Source of the DNA: Sorghum bicolor
Taxonomy: Eukaryota; Streptophyta; Magnoliopsida; Poales; Poaceae
Assembly: GCF_000003195.3 (NCBI RefSeq)
Contig: NC_012871.2
Location: 20,404,658 to 20,468,657 of the forward strand
DNA: 64,000 nt
Reading direction: 5' to 3'
How positions within the stretch are numbered: position 1 is the stretch's first letter; each line of letters begins with the position of its first letter. Below, in pieces: positions 1 through 10,077 of the stretch. The notes beneath the pieces are model-generated. The model was not told where the DNA came from, did no database searches, and worked only from the letters and a program-made list of their open reading frames with translations. A program made the position numbers and the translations under genes.

Positions 1-1165
1 AACTCAATGTATTGCTTCCGAGGTTTTAATAAAAGCTTTCTTTATCAAGAAAAATGTGGTTACTTGGGAAATAATTTATTCTCTACATCCTAGCACTATG
101 CTAAGTGACAAGGCAGCCATTAACACCAAAATCTATCGCAAGATACTGATGATGTCCTCAATATAGCATAGAGAAGAAAAGGATCCTTTTGGTGGAGAGC
201 TATCTGCAAATTGATACCAACATATAAAGGTTTAGCTTCTGCCATAATCAGTGATGACTCTTCATGTTTTTTCTGGCTTGATCTCTGGGCTGGCACAGCA
301 CAGTCAAAGGTTCCCAGAGCTATTCTCCTTTGTCAGAAACCAACAACTGTCAGTACAAAGTGTTCACCAATCTGAAATTTTCCTGGATCTCTTCCATTTG
401 CCACTTTTCAATGAAGCTTTTGCTCAGTTTCAAGAACTTTCAGCTATTATTGTTCATGTTGATCTCCAGGAAGGAAATGACGTCTGGAGCTATATTTGGG
501 GATCTACTCAGTTTGCCTCTAATTATGCTTATTCCCATTTGGCTGGTACTAGACAAGTGCATCCAGTGTATTCTTGGTTGTGGAGCTCTTCTTATCAGCC
601 CAAGAGAAAGCTATTTTTCTGGTTACTTTTGAAAGATCGTCTGAGCACTCGTGAACAGTTAAGAAGGAAGAATATGGTGCTTGATGAATACAGTTGTGTT
701 CTCTGTCGTCATTCAGCTCCTGAGGAGTCTCTCCATCTCTTTTTCCACTACCCTTTTGCTTTGGCCTGCTAGAACTTTTTGGGATTGGCTCATCTCATTT
801 CAGGGGATCTTCTGGTGACTCTGTCGGCCTTCAAGGATCAGTTACGAGTACCCTTCTTCATGGAGATCATTGTTTGCCTCTGCTGGCCAATTTGTTCTGT
901 TCGAAATGACAGTTTTTTTTTAGAAATTTACAGCATTCAGTGATGAATTGCAAACACGTCTCCCGGCAGGAGCATTGCTCTGGTTAAGCTAAAAGCAAAA
1001 GCTAGATTTAAACCAATGATTGATTCGTGGCTAGAAGTACATGTGTAATTGCGTTAATTTTCTTTGTTTCCTTTTTTGTTTTATAATTATAATCAGTGAA
1101 ACTTCAGTTTTAAATTTTCAATAAAATTCTAGTATGGGGAACCCCTCCTGATTCCAAAAAAAAAA
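1..1165 (+). mobile_element. LINE-A, 3' end of an L1-type non-LTR retrotransposon
   Basis: This is the downstream end of a plant LINE that enters from beyond the left window edge. It shows a decayed ORF2 C-terminus (about 190-915), an untranslated tail, an AATAAA signal at 1120-1125 and ten A residues at 1156-1165 that mark the 3' terminus. The ORF2 ending resembles the usual plant LINE C-terminus, with a WPICSVRND-like motif near 888-912. The 5' end and any target duplication lie outside the window. Confidence 0.8.
190..915 (+). pseudogene. LINE-A ORF2 C-terminus with zf-RVT domain, broken
   Basis: This is the C-terminal part of a LINE ORF2 polyprotein, downstream of the reverse transcriptase core. 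The longest open stretch is 251-772. It contains a zf-RVT domain (PF13966 type): a tryptophan-rich stretch, then KRKLFFWLLLKDRLSTREQL, then a Cys/His cluster (CVLCRHSAPEESLHLFFH). Upstream coding similarity (KDPFWWRAICKLIPTYKGLA, from about 190) is in another frame, so a frameshift lies near position 300. Further stops follow after 772. The piece lacks the RT catalytic core and cannot act alone. Confidence 0.75.
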
Positions 1166-1297
1166 GTAAGCACAGTTCAACAATATCAGCCTTTGTGCAA
1201 AGTAAGATATCCAAATCATTATGTGTCCTCCAATTAAACTTTTTTTCTCTCCAAAAAGTTTCAGGTTGCTTTTTTTTGCGATCGGGCCATTCACCCA
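1166..1297. other. Short spacer, nothing recognised
   Basis: AT-rich sequence between the LINE-A poly-A tail and the Mutator-like element. I see no ORF or element end in it. Confidence 0.5.
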
Positions 1298-1307
1298 TAT
1301 TTCATTA

Positions 1308-2114
1308 GGGTAACGCTAAGGTACACCCTTTACCTTTAAGGAAGCAAATCAATCTAAGCCATTAATTTTTCTAATTTTATGATTTACTTTAATAAATTAA
1401 AAAATCTAGAAAATAAAAAATAATCACTCCGGATTCCCAAATGACAGGAGAAAAGATCATGGAGAATCTTCTTCTCCATGAAAACATTGGCAGTGACAAC
1501 CCCCCTCCCCCTAAATCACGTAAGACTAGATGAGCCTTGCCATTTAATATAGACCTATTGAAATGGCAAAAATGTCTATTATTTTAAATGCTAATAAAAA
1601 TAACTATATGCACGTTGTTACGAGTCTATTGTAATAAAAATAATTGTATGACACTTTTTTAAAGAGTGACATGACACGTTATATGTACTATATGGATGGA
1701 TAAAAAAACCTTTCAATAGTGTATTTTTACTACTAGACTCAAAAGTTGCAAACAGTAATTCATTGCATGCGCCTCTCACGTACGTATACACATGCTAACA
1801 CATAGACATGTAAGTCACGTACACGTACTCAGTTACTAGCCACTCACCAACACGTATACACACATATAAGTCACGTACAAAAATACATGGTAATCAAAGT
1901 ATATAGTAGGGAAAACACCATATTTGTCAAATCACGCATGCATCAATCAAATCTAGAAATATCAAAAACTTTCTTTATTTATCTTATTTTATAATTTTAA
2001 AAAAAATAAATATATATTTCATGTATTACATCTTAGGAAGTAATAGGTGATTATAACCGTCCGATCAAAATAAATGAACGGTTCACAGTCATTTGAGAGT
2101 ACCGCAGCAAAGAC
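1308..2114. mobile_element. Non-autonomous Mutator-like element (MULE MITE)
   Basis: An 807-bp AT-rich non-coding element is flanked by the perfect 10-bp direct repeat TATTTCATTA (1298-1307 and 2115-2124). A 9-10 bp duplication is the Mutator superfamily signature. The ends are weakly inverted: left GGGTAACGCTAAGGTAC, right reverse complement GTCTTTGCTGCGGTAC, sharing a GCTnnGGTAC core. Internally there are imperfect repeats of CACGTAC/ACACGTATACAC (about 1775-1880). It encodes no protein, so mobility would need a transposase in trans. The terminal repeat is short and diverged, so superfamily assignment rests mainly on the duplication. Confidence 0.65.
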
Positions 2115-2137
2115 TATTTCATTAAGAGGAAAAGTTT

Positions 2138-2138
<1 letters not shown>

Positions 2139-2228
<90 letters not shown>
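2139..2228. repeat. (CAA)30 microsatellite, 3' tail of LINE-B
   Basis: Thirty perfect CAA units. Read on the minus strand this is (TTG)30 directly following the LINE-B 3' untranslated region, so it is best explained as the simple-repeat tail of that LINE rather than an independent microsatellite. Any ORF across it (a poly-Asn run) is an artefact. Confidence 0.85.
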
Positions 2229-2229
2229 C

Positions 2230-3020
2230 CAGAGGCTACCTGATGGCGAGCAGCCAGCAAGTCGCTACCAAACACAACCTAGCTAAAGTAAAGCAAAAAA
2301 CAGTTTGATTACAGAGGAACCGAGTTGCACGACAGCAAGCAACAGAATACCAGAAGTGGTTTTGAAACCAGCGAGGACCCAATCAGTAGATTGAGGACCT
2401 TCTACAGTAAAAAGTCATTGGCACTCGACGTTTGTGAGAAGGTTCTATCATTCCGCTCCTTCCACAAAATCCAGAAGATCAACAAGACCATAGAGTCAAA
2501 AGTCGGAAAGCCGCCAGGACACAAGTAGTTGGAGCGAGCTGCAGCAGTCCTAAGGGTGCTAACACTAATGCCCATAGCTCACGCGTAACGACACACGCGA
2601 CAAAGAGGTGGGCACTGGTCTCAGGCTGCTGATCACATAGAACACAGTCATTGTTGTCTTGCAGCCCGTGCCTCATGCGCCTATTTGTAGTCCACAGACG
2701 CAGAGCCGTCCAGAAATAGAATTTGACCTACGGCGGGCCCTTTGTCCGCCACAATTCCTTTAAGCTAGGGAGTAACGTAGACCCGGTGAAGAAAGCCCGA
2801 TACGACGAGGACGCAGAGTACCTGCCATCAGTCGTCCAACACCAAACGAATCTGCCCTCCTGCAGTGGGTCAAGCACCAAGGCGTGGATAACATTCTAGA
2901 CTCGTAATTACTAACAGAGTACATGGGTAGTTGGCACACCAACAATATCCCTTGCCCATCTGTGCTCGAAGACTCCGTTTCTGATGGTTCGCTTCCTACC
3001 AGCCTTGGATATGGGCATAT
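2230..3020 (-). pseudogene. LINE-B ORF2 C-terminus (zf-RVT) and 3' UTR
   Basis: Sense is minus. From 3020 down the frame reads SKAGRKRTIRNGVFEHRW, a post-RT motif typical of plant LINE ORF2. A SASSSYRAFF / LWRTKGPP stretch and the zf-RVT Cys/His cluster (CVLCDQQPETSAHLFVAC, in 2479-2676) follow. After a frameshift comes LLIFWILWKERNDRTF, the common plant LINE C-terminal motif, then an AT-rich untranslated tail leading to (TTG)30. Several frameshifts and stops are present, so it is a pseudogene. Its upstream continuation is at 25530, on the far side of the Copia insertion. Confidence 0.75.
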
Positions 3021-4941
3021 TGAAAGGTCCTAATATGGCTAGAGGGGGGGTGAATAGCCTATTTAAAAATTCTACAAAAACACTAGAGCAAGAGGTTAGT
3101 AAATAACAAAGCGAAGCTTCTTGCTCTAGCTCTAATGGGGTGTTTGCAAACCACCTATCCAACAATTCTAGTTGATATAATCACTAGGCACACAATAGCT
3201 ATGTCACTACTTACACTAGAAAGCTACCTAAAGTTTCTATACAAGTAAGTAAGCTACTCTAGTTTGCGGGAATGTAAAAGAGTGGATGAGATAATTATAC
3301 CACCGAGTAGGGGATGAACCAATCACCAATATAAACAACCAAGCACCGGGAGAATGCCAATCAAACACAATTGAGACACCGACTTTTCTCCCGAGGTTCA
3401 CGTGCTTGCCGGCACACTACGTCCCCGTTGTGTCGACCAACACTTGGTGGTTCGGTGGCTAAGAGGTGTAGCACGAACCTCGTCCTCACTAGGACACCAC
3501 AACAACCTACCCACAAGTGAGGTAGGTCAATGACACGAGCAATCCACTAATGTTGCCATTGGCTCTCCGCCGAGGTAGGCACAAACCTCTCACAATCACC
3601 GGGAGATGGCCACGAACAATCACCAACTCGTGCCAATCCTCCTCCGCTGCCCCAAGCCGTCTAGGTGGCGGCAACCACCAAGAGTAACAAGAAAACCGCA
3701 GCCAAATCGATCCCCAAGTGCCACTAGATGCAATCACTCAAGCAAATGCACTTGGAAACACTCCCAATCTCACAAAGACGTATAATCTATGAAAGAGATG
3801 AATGGGAGGTGTTTGCTTAGGCTCACAAGGATGTCAAGTATGTTAGAATGCCAAGAGTGTGAGCCCTAAGCCGGCCAACAACTATTTATAGACCCCTCAA
3901 ACAGATAGAGCCGTTGGCTCTCTCACTGGGTCTAACTCGGGGTCACCGGACGCTCTTAAAGGGGCACCGGACGCTCAGACTCAGCGTCCGGTGCTCCAAC
4001 GTCAGCCGCGTGTCAGAATCTAACGGTAACCTGCAGAGCACCGGACGCTGAGCAGGTTGGCACCGCACGCGTCCGGTGCACACCGGACTCATGCGCAGAG
4101 AGCTCCGCAAACTCGCAGGGTCACCGGACGCAAGCCACCGGACGCACCCTGAGCGTCCGGTGCTCACCGGACTCATGCGCAGAGAGGTTTGCAAAACCTC
4201 CTCACACCGAACGCACACCACCGGACGCTCCAAGCTGCGTCCGGTGCCTATCGTCCGGTGCCTAACCCTAACCGAGTCAGGCTGCCTGCTCACCGGACGC
4301 ACAGGAACAGCGTCCGGTGCTTCTGAGTCAGCGTCCGGTGTGTGTTCCTCAGTGAGAATTACTCCCGCGACTTCTCCAAATTTCCCACCGGCGCAATAGA
4401 AAATATGCACTTCATTTTCTCAAAAAGCACCTCAGTGAGAACCCATCCTCTCTCTACCTTTGAAACTCCACTTCCTTCTCAAAGTGTGCCAACACCACAA
4501 CGTGTGAACCAACAAGTGTGCTCGTGTGTTAGCATTTTCACAAACATTTTCTTCGAAGGAGTTAAGTTAGCTCACTAGGTTCTAAATGCATGCACATGAA
4601 CAATTACACCTAGTGGCACTTGATAACCGCTTAGCCAAAGAATTCCCCTCTTTATAGTACGGCTATCTATCCTAAATGTGATCACACCCTCTATGGTGTC
4701 TTGATCACCAAAACCAAAACCCTAAGCAATACCTTTGCCTTGATCTCCATAGGGTTTTGTTTTTCTCTTTCTTATTTTCCAAGTTGAGCACTTGATCACC
4801 TTGTGGTCATCACCATCATCACCATGATCATCACTTGCTCCATCACTTGGCATGTACCAACCTCATTAAGTCTACACACACTTAGCATAGAGGTTAGTAC
4901 TAGGGTTTCATCAATTATCCAAAACCAAACTAGGGCTTTCA
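3021..4941 (-). repeat. Copia 3' LTR
   Basis: This 1921-bp copy matches the right LTR closely. A minus-strand TATA box (reverse complement of ACTATTTATA, 3881-3890) is visible. The span 3941-4345 holds many CACCGGACGC/GCGTCCGGTG motifs. Compared with the right LTR it lacks about 30 bp near 4427-4441 and has a short filler sequence there. Confidence 0.9.
3941..4345. repeat. Clustered CACCGGACGC / GCGTCCGGTG motifs in the Copia 3' LTR
   Basis: Seven CACCGGACGC motifs and six GCGTCCGGTG motifs (its reverse complement) occur within about 400 bp, at irregular spacing. Both orientations are mixed, so the transcript could fold into alternative stems. The block lies upstream of the TATA-like motif in plus coordinates, so on the minus (sense) strand it is downstream of the likely transcription start, in R/U5 or leader sequence. 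Confidence 0.75.
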
Positions 4942-6052
4942 ATCTCCCCCTTTTTGGTAATTGATGACAACCCTTTTTACAAAGATTTTCAATAAAATTT
5001 TCTTGGATTCATGTTGCTTGTCCAAGCATTTTACCATGTGCAAAGGTTATGGACAAGTTTCATAAAACCAAAGTGGTAGCCATTGCTCCCCCTACATATG
5101 TGCTAAGAGTTTGGATTTAGAGCTTGCACATATGCTTGAATAGGAAATAGAGAAGTCAAATTCTACCAAATGATGCTAAGGTGTAAAGAATGGACCTTTG
5201 AAGCGTGATACCAATCGGAGTTGCCAATATATACCATCCTTTGCACCATTAGTAACTAGACATTCACAAAAACTGGAACACCCCATGAGATCAACATTAT
5301 AAACAAGGTTCTAGTACCACTTGTGAAACAACTAAAAGTCTAGTTACACTACCTATGCATGCTAGTTCTTCATTTCATCAATCAAGCCTACAACTAGCAT
5401 ACACCACACAAGCAAGGCATCGGAGAGAAAGCTTCTAAAGCTAATGCAAATGCAAGCAACCATATGTGATGCACATTCAAATGCAACATACAAGTTAATG
5501 AGCTTGCTCCCCCTACTTGTGTGCTTCAAATTTTAATGAATCCCCTTCTTTTATCATGTTACTTCCTATCTTTGTATTTCTTTTGTAATTTCTCCCCCTT
5601 TGTCATCAATGACCACAAAAGGTGAGCTCAAATTTTAGATAGATTAGTGTGAAACCATGTGAAGTGAGATCATTTTACCAAATTGGTTCAATCTAGATTA
5701 CTTGCCTAAGATATTTAACTCGGTTTGATCCAAGGACAAGCTTCTTCACACCTCCAAATGAGGGTTATCTTGTACCATGTTGAGTTAAACACTTATAGCT
5801 CATATTCTAGATCAAACACTAGGATTTCAAGCCCACAAACATGTCATATGCTACCACTAGATCAAGTCAATCATAGAAGCAATAGTGGTACCATACAAGC
5901 ATCAAAGTCATTTGTTTTTCATGAATGAGCCTAAGACATGTAAAGGAATGACTAGATGCACTAAGCAAGTCCTTAGCATAGGATGAATGACATGTCAATC
6001 AATTGTACCTTGCTTTGCTCGAGGAAGAGGCATGTCATATAGTGGGGTTGCA
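4942..6052 (-). other. Copia 3' untranslated region with polypurine tract and PPT-like repeats
   Basis: No long ORF. The true polypurine tract is at 4942-4960 next to the LTR. Similar pyrimidine runs on the + strand (CTCCCCCTA or CTCCCCCTTTG) recur near 5084, 5510 and 5593, some with the neighbouring TGTGCT or GTCATCAATGA context. SIRE-type elements can have an envelope-like ORF here; I see none. Confidence 0.65.
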
Positions 6053-6592
6053 TCAACACATATTTGAGAAGTCAAGTATGTTCAATTCATTCCTTAGCTT
6101 GTAAAACCTCTTCTCATCAAGTGGCTTGGTGAATATATCGGCAAGTTGATCATCGGTGCCTATACTCTCAATGCAAATGTCCCCTTTTTGTTGGTGATCT
6201 CTTATGAAATGATGACGGACATCTATATGCTTTGTTCTTGAGTGTTGAACCGGATTGTTGGTGAGCTTCACGACACTTTCATTGTCACATAGCAACGGCA
6301 CTTGCTTGAAGTTGATTCCAAAGTCCTTCAAAGTTGCCTTCATCCATAGGATTTGTGCACAACAACTACCGGCCGCAATGTACTCCGCTTCGGCGGTTGA
6401 TAGTGCAACACTATTTTGCTTCTTGGATGACCATGAGACAAGTGATCTACCCAATAGTTGACATGTGCCCGATGTGCTTCTTCTTTCAACTTTGCATCTC
6501 GCATAGTCCGAGTCGGAATATCCAACAAGTTCAAACTTTGCACCTTTGGGATACCACAAACCAACATTTTGTGTATGCTTCAAGTACCTCAA
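6053..6592 (-). pseudogene. Copia pol: RNase H domain
   Basis: Ty1/Copia-type RNase H, which degrades the RNA strand during reverse transcription. Visible signatures are YSDSDYARCKVERRSTSG, SWSSKKQNSVALSTAEAEY and the KHIDVRHHF(I)RD motif, in the order expected for plant Copia. The frame ends with a stop after NILDFSNMC. It is in the same frame as the RT segment upstream, from which it is separated by a single in-frame TAG around 6593-6601 (a lysine codon in relatives, by inference). The domain looks complete apart from that separation. Confidence 0.85.
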
Positions 6593-6598
6593 TATTCT

Positions 6599-7512
6599 CT
6601 ATGTTGCTTTCAAATGACTTTCTCTTGGTGAGGCTTGAAATCTTGCACACATGCATACACTAAACATGACATCCGGTCTTGATGCGGTCACATAGAGTAG
6701 GCTTCCAATCATAGACCGATACAACTTTTGATCCACCATATTTCCACTTGTATCACTATCTAGGCTTCCATTTGTTCTCATTGGAGTGCTAATTGATTTT
6801 GCATCATCCATACCAAACTTCTTGAGCATGTCTTTTATGTACTTGCCTTGACTCACAAATGTGCCATTCTTCAATTGCTTGATTTGAAGACCAAGGAAGT
6901 AACTAAGCTCTCCAATCATTGACATCTCAAACTCATTAGCCATCATGTTGCCAAACTCCTCACAAAATTCTTGGTTGGTTGATCCAAATATGATATCATC
7001 AACATATATTTGCAACACAAACAAGTCTTTGCCAATCTTCTTGGTGAAGAGAGTGGTGTCAACCTTGCCCATCTTGAAACCTTTAGAGAGTAAGAAATCT
7101 CTCAATCTCTCATACCATGCTCTAGGTGCTTGCTTCAAACCATACAATGCCTTTCTTAGTTTGTAAACATGGTTGGGTTTCTTGTCATCTTCAAAACCGG
7201 GAGGTTGCTCAACATAAACTTCTTCATTGATATAGCCATTGAGAAATGCACTTTTGACATCCATTTGGTAGAGCTTGATGTTATGAGCACAAGCATAGGC
7301 CAACAAGATCCTAATTGCTTCCAATCTTGCAACCAGGGCATATGTTTCACCAAAGTCAAGACCTTCAACTTGAGTATAGCCTTGTGCTACCAATCTTGCT
7401 TTGTTCCTTACAACTATCCCATCTTGATCTTGTTTGTTGCGAAAGACCCATCTAGTGCCAATGATATTATGATCACTAGGTCTCTCAACTAATTCCCATA
7501 CTTGATTTCTCT
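6599..7512 (-). pseudogene. Copia pol: reverse transcriptase domain
   Basis: RVT_2-type (PF07727) Copia reverse transcriptase. Seen in 6599-7393: [51 protein letters not shown] and the catalytic YVDDIIFGS. The N-terminal part lies between 7394 and 7512 in another frame (the WVFRNKQD region), so there is a frameshift near 7394-7515. A premature TAG separates it from RNase H. The catalytic Asp residues are present, but this polyprotein cannot be translated through. Confidence 0.85.
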
Positions 7513-8292
7513 TTAATTGTTGAGCTCTTCATGCATAGCATTAACCCAATCAACATCTCTCAATGCTTCATCAATCTTCTTTGGCTCAATGTGAGACACA
7601 AATGAGAAATGCTCACAAAATGATGCTAATCTTGATCTAGTTTGCACTCCTCTTTGAATATCACCAATGATATGATCTAATGGATGATCTCTTGCAATAT
7701 TTGTTGTTTGGAGTATTTGCACTTGATTGCTTGCACTTGGTTGATCATGAGATGATGTACTAGCTTGTTGATCTTGCACTTGTGTACCACTTGTACTAGC
7801 TTCATTTTGATCATGAGAACCACTAGCTTGCACATTAGAGGTAGGAAGCACTTGATTTTTGTCATATTCAACATCAATCACCTCTCTAGGCCTTAAATCA
7901 CCAATGTCCATATTCTTCATTGCATCGGCCAATTGAGTGCCTCTCACATCATCTAGATTCTCATCTTCCTCTTGAGAGCCATTGGTTTCATCAAACTCAA
8001 CATCATGCACCTCCTCAAGAGTACCACTAGCCAAATTCCAAACTCTATAAGCTTTGCTAGTAGTGGAGTAACCAAGCAAGAAGCCTTCATCACATTTCTT
8101 TTCAAATTTGCTTAATCTAGTGCCTTTCTTCAATATGTAGCATTTGCAACCAAAAACTCGAAAATATGCAATATTGGGCTTTCTACCATTCAAGAGCTCA
8201 TATGGTGTCTTCTCCATCATTGGGTGACAATAGAGTCGGTTGCTATAGTAGCAAGCCGTGTTGATTGCTTCGGCCCAAAAAGAATGACTCAC
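7513..8292 (-). pseudogene. Copia pol: integrase C-terminal part and IN-RT linker
   Basis: The frame starts just after an in-frame TAA at 8293-8295. It carries HSFWAEAINTACYYSNRL, PYELLNGRKPNIAYFRVFGC and CDEGFLLGYSTTSKAYRVWN, the usual C-terminal integrase motifs of Copia elements. A Q/S/T-rich linker and the start of the RT region ([12 protein letters not shown]) follow. A frameshift then separates it from the RT core. Confidence 0.8.
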
Positions 8293-8295
8293 ATT

Positions 8296-8915
8296 TTACT
8301 CACTCAACATTGATCTTGCCATGTCAATCAAGGTTCTATTCTTCCTCTCAACAAGACCATTTGATTGTGGAGTATACTTGGCCGAGAATTGATGCCTAAT
8401 GCCAAATTCATCACAAAGCTCATCAACTCTTGTATTCTTGAATTCACTTCCATTGTCACTTCTCACTTTCTTGATGGTTGTTTCAAACTCATTGTGTATT
8501 CTCTTGACAAATGATTTGAAGGTTGCAAAAGCATCACTCTTGTCACTAAGAAAGAATACCCATGTGTATCTTGTGAAATCATCCACTATCACAAATCCAT
8601 ATTTATTTCCACCAATGCTTGTGTATGTGGTTGGTCCAAATAAGTCCATGTGCAGCAACTCAAATGCCTTGCATGTACTCATGATGCTCTTCTTTGGATG
8701 AGTGTTGCCAACTTGCTTTCCGGCTTGACATGCACTACAAAGCTTGTCTTTCTCAAATGTGACATCTTTCAAGCCTCTAACAAGATCATGCTTGACTAAC
8801 TTGTTTAATTGTTTCATTCCAACATGACCAAGCCTTCTATGCCATAACCAACCCATGCTAGATTTAGTGAGCAAGCATGTTGATAATTGAGCTTCACTAG
8901 CATTGAAATCAACTA
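8296..8915 (-). pseudogene. Copia pol: GAG-pre-integrase and integrase core
   Basis: Minus-strand segment immediately left of the Tat-1 insertion. It holds the pre-integrase zinc motif (LWHRRLGHVGM ... CSACQAGK) and the integrase core with all three acidic residues: HMDLFGP, VRSDNGSEF and GLVERKNRT. It ends at a TAA where relatives have an aromatic residue (inference). Its upstream protease part lies at 21068-21395 on the other side of Tat-1, and the same frame resumes there after removing Tat-1 and one AGTAT copy. Confidence 0.85.
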
Positions 8916-8920
8916 AGTAT

Positions 8921-9380
8921 TGTGGGGGTATAGACCCCTACACCCTTACGGCTAGACTTGGGCCAGGAGGCTTGGCTCATTACGAGACAAGCTCAAGGTT
9001 TGATCCGACAGCTTGGTGTTTCGCGCAAGGAAACAAGACGTGGAGATCAAGCAGGATTCTAGTCGGTTAGAATAGGAATTGATATCGAACTATCTATGGC
9101 AATTGTAACCGACTAGGATTAGTTCCCAGATCTGTAACCCTGCCCTCCGGACTATATAAGGAGAGGCAAGGGACCCCCCTAGGACATCATATTCTCTCAA
9201 CACAAATCAATACAATCAGACGCAGGACGTAGGTATTACGCCAACTCGGCGGCCGAACCTGGATAAAAAGCTTGTCCGTGTCTTGCGTCACCATCGAGTT
9301 CGTAGTTTGCGCACCGTCTACCGATAAATTACTACCGTGGGTACACCCCAAGGTAGACTGCCGACCAGCTTTCGTCGACA
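8921..9380 (+). repeat. Tat-1 5' LTR
   Basis: Begins TGTGGGGGTATAG and ends CGTCGACA. It contains a TATATAAG box at 9153-9160, preceded by CCCTCCGGAC. Confidence 0.92.
9153..9160 (+). promoter_or_regulatory. TATA box of the Tat-1 LTR promoter
   Basis: TATATAAG in a GC-richer context within the 5' LTR; the identical site in the 3' LTR is at 20840-20847. Position about 230 bp into the LTR suits the U3/R border. No transcription data can be seen here. Confidence 0.6.
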
Positions 9381-9381
9381 G

Positions 9382-9399
9382 TGGCGCGCCAGGTAGGGG
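9382..9399 (+). other. Tat-1 primer-binding site
   Basis: TGGCGCGCCAGGTAGGGG begins one base after the 5' LTR. The TGG start pairs with a tRNA CCA end. A tRNA-Arg primer is likely for this lineage but was not verified. Confidence 0.75.
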
Positions 9400-9428
9400 G
9401 TGTGCGTGCAACTTCTCTGGCGAACAAG

Positions 9429-10062
9429 ATGGTTACGATCCCAGCTTCCACGACCGTGCCTGAAGTCCTCACGTTCACCGTCGGCCAGATCACGTGGACG
9501 ACGTGCAGCGACGGCCTCACGACCACGGTTTCGAAAGAAACTCAAATCCGATCTGAGACCACGCCGTCTCCGACCACTCGCGTGGCGGCACCGAGCGCCC
9601 GACCACCGCTCCCGCACTATAAGGGAAAGAAGATCGGCTGCTCGGACTTTCTCCAAGCGCTCGATCGCGCTGATTCCAAGCTACTTGAAGCCTCCCAACT
9701 AGTGGACGGAATCCTGCGTCAGCCTGATCAAGCTGCTCCAACGGATTTTTTCAAATCCCGTCGGCCAACTCGTGTCTTTACACACGAACGGCTGGGAACG
9801 CCCCTGACGATAACCTCAACTCCCTCAGGACGATCCGTCAAGCTCAAGAAGGGAGACTATCCTTGCGGCCTGAACAACTCGGCCTCTCTCTACTCGCGGC
9901 ACATCCAATCCGTTTTCAGCAAAGCGGGTTGGTCGCCAAAAAGGAACGATCGTCACTACGTCAACATGGTGACAGTCCAAGAACCACGGGACGGCCAGGC
10001 TTCCAGCACCAACTCAAGCACCGGTTCCGTCCCCCACCGAAGTTATAAACACCGAAGACGAG
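9429..10062 (+). CDS. Tat-1 gag, N-terminal part (frame 0)
   Basis: The first ATG after the PBS (9429) opens a frame beginning MVTIPASTTVPEV. This N-terminal region is Ser/Thr/Pro-rich with no recognised fold. Its likely natural continuation is the frame beginning before 10078. The two frames meet near a run of five C residues (about 10030-10034), where an indel probably shifted the frame; downstream of that point the original frame reads low-complexity basic sequence. So the full gag needs one frame change. It lies directly downstream of the 5' LTR and PBS and would be translated from the genomic RNA. Confidence 0.65.
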
Positions 10063-10077
10063 GACTACGACCTGGAT

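Noticed and set aside
2139..2228. CRISPR-like or satellite array
   Set aside because: Trinucleotide microsatellite in a plant genome; no spacer structure.
2074..2286. ORF with a 30-residue Asn run
   Set aside because: It is a translation of the (CAA)30 LINE tail; no coding evidence on either side.
3507..3737. 76-codon minus ORF in the Copia LTR (also at 24066-24296)
   Set aside because: Inside LTR sequence, no domain, and no reason beyond being open.
4076..4399. ORFs on both strands across the CACCGGACGC block (also at 24502-24969)
   Set aside because: They lie within Copia LTRs, have repeat-derived composition and match no protein.
4942..6052. Envelope-like ORF of a SIRE element
   Set aside because: No open frame of useful length or membrane segment in this interval.
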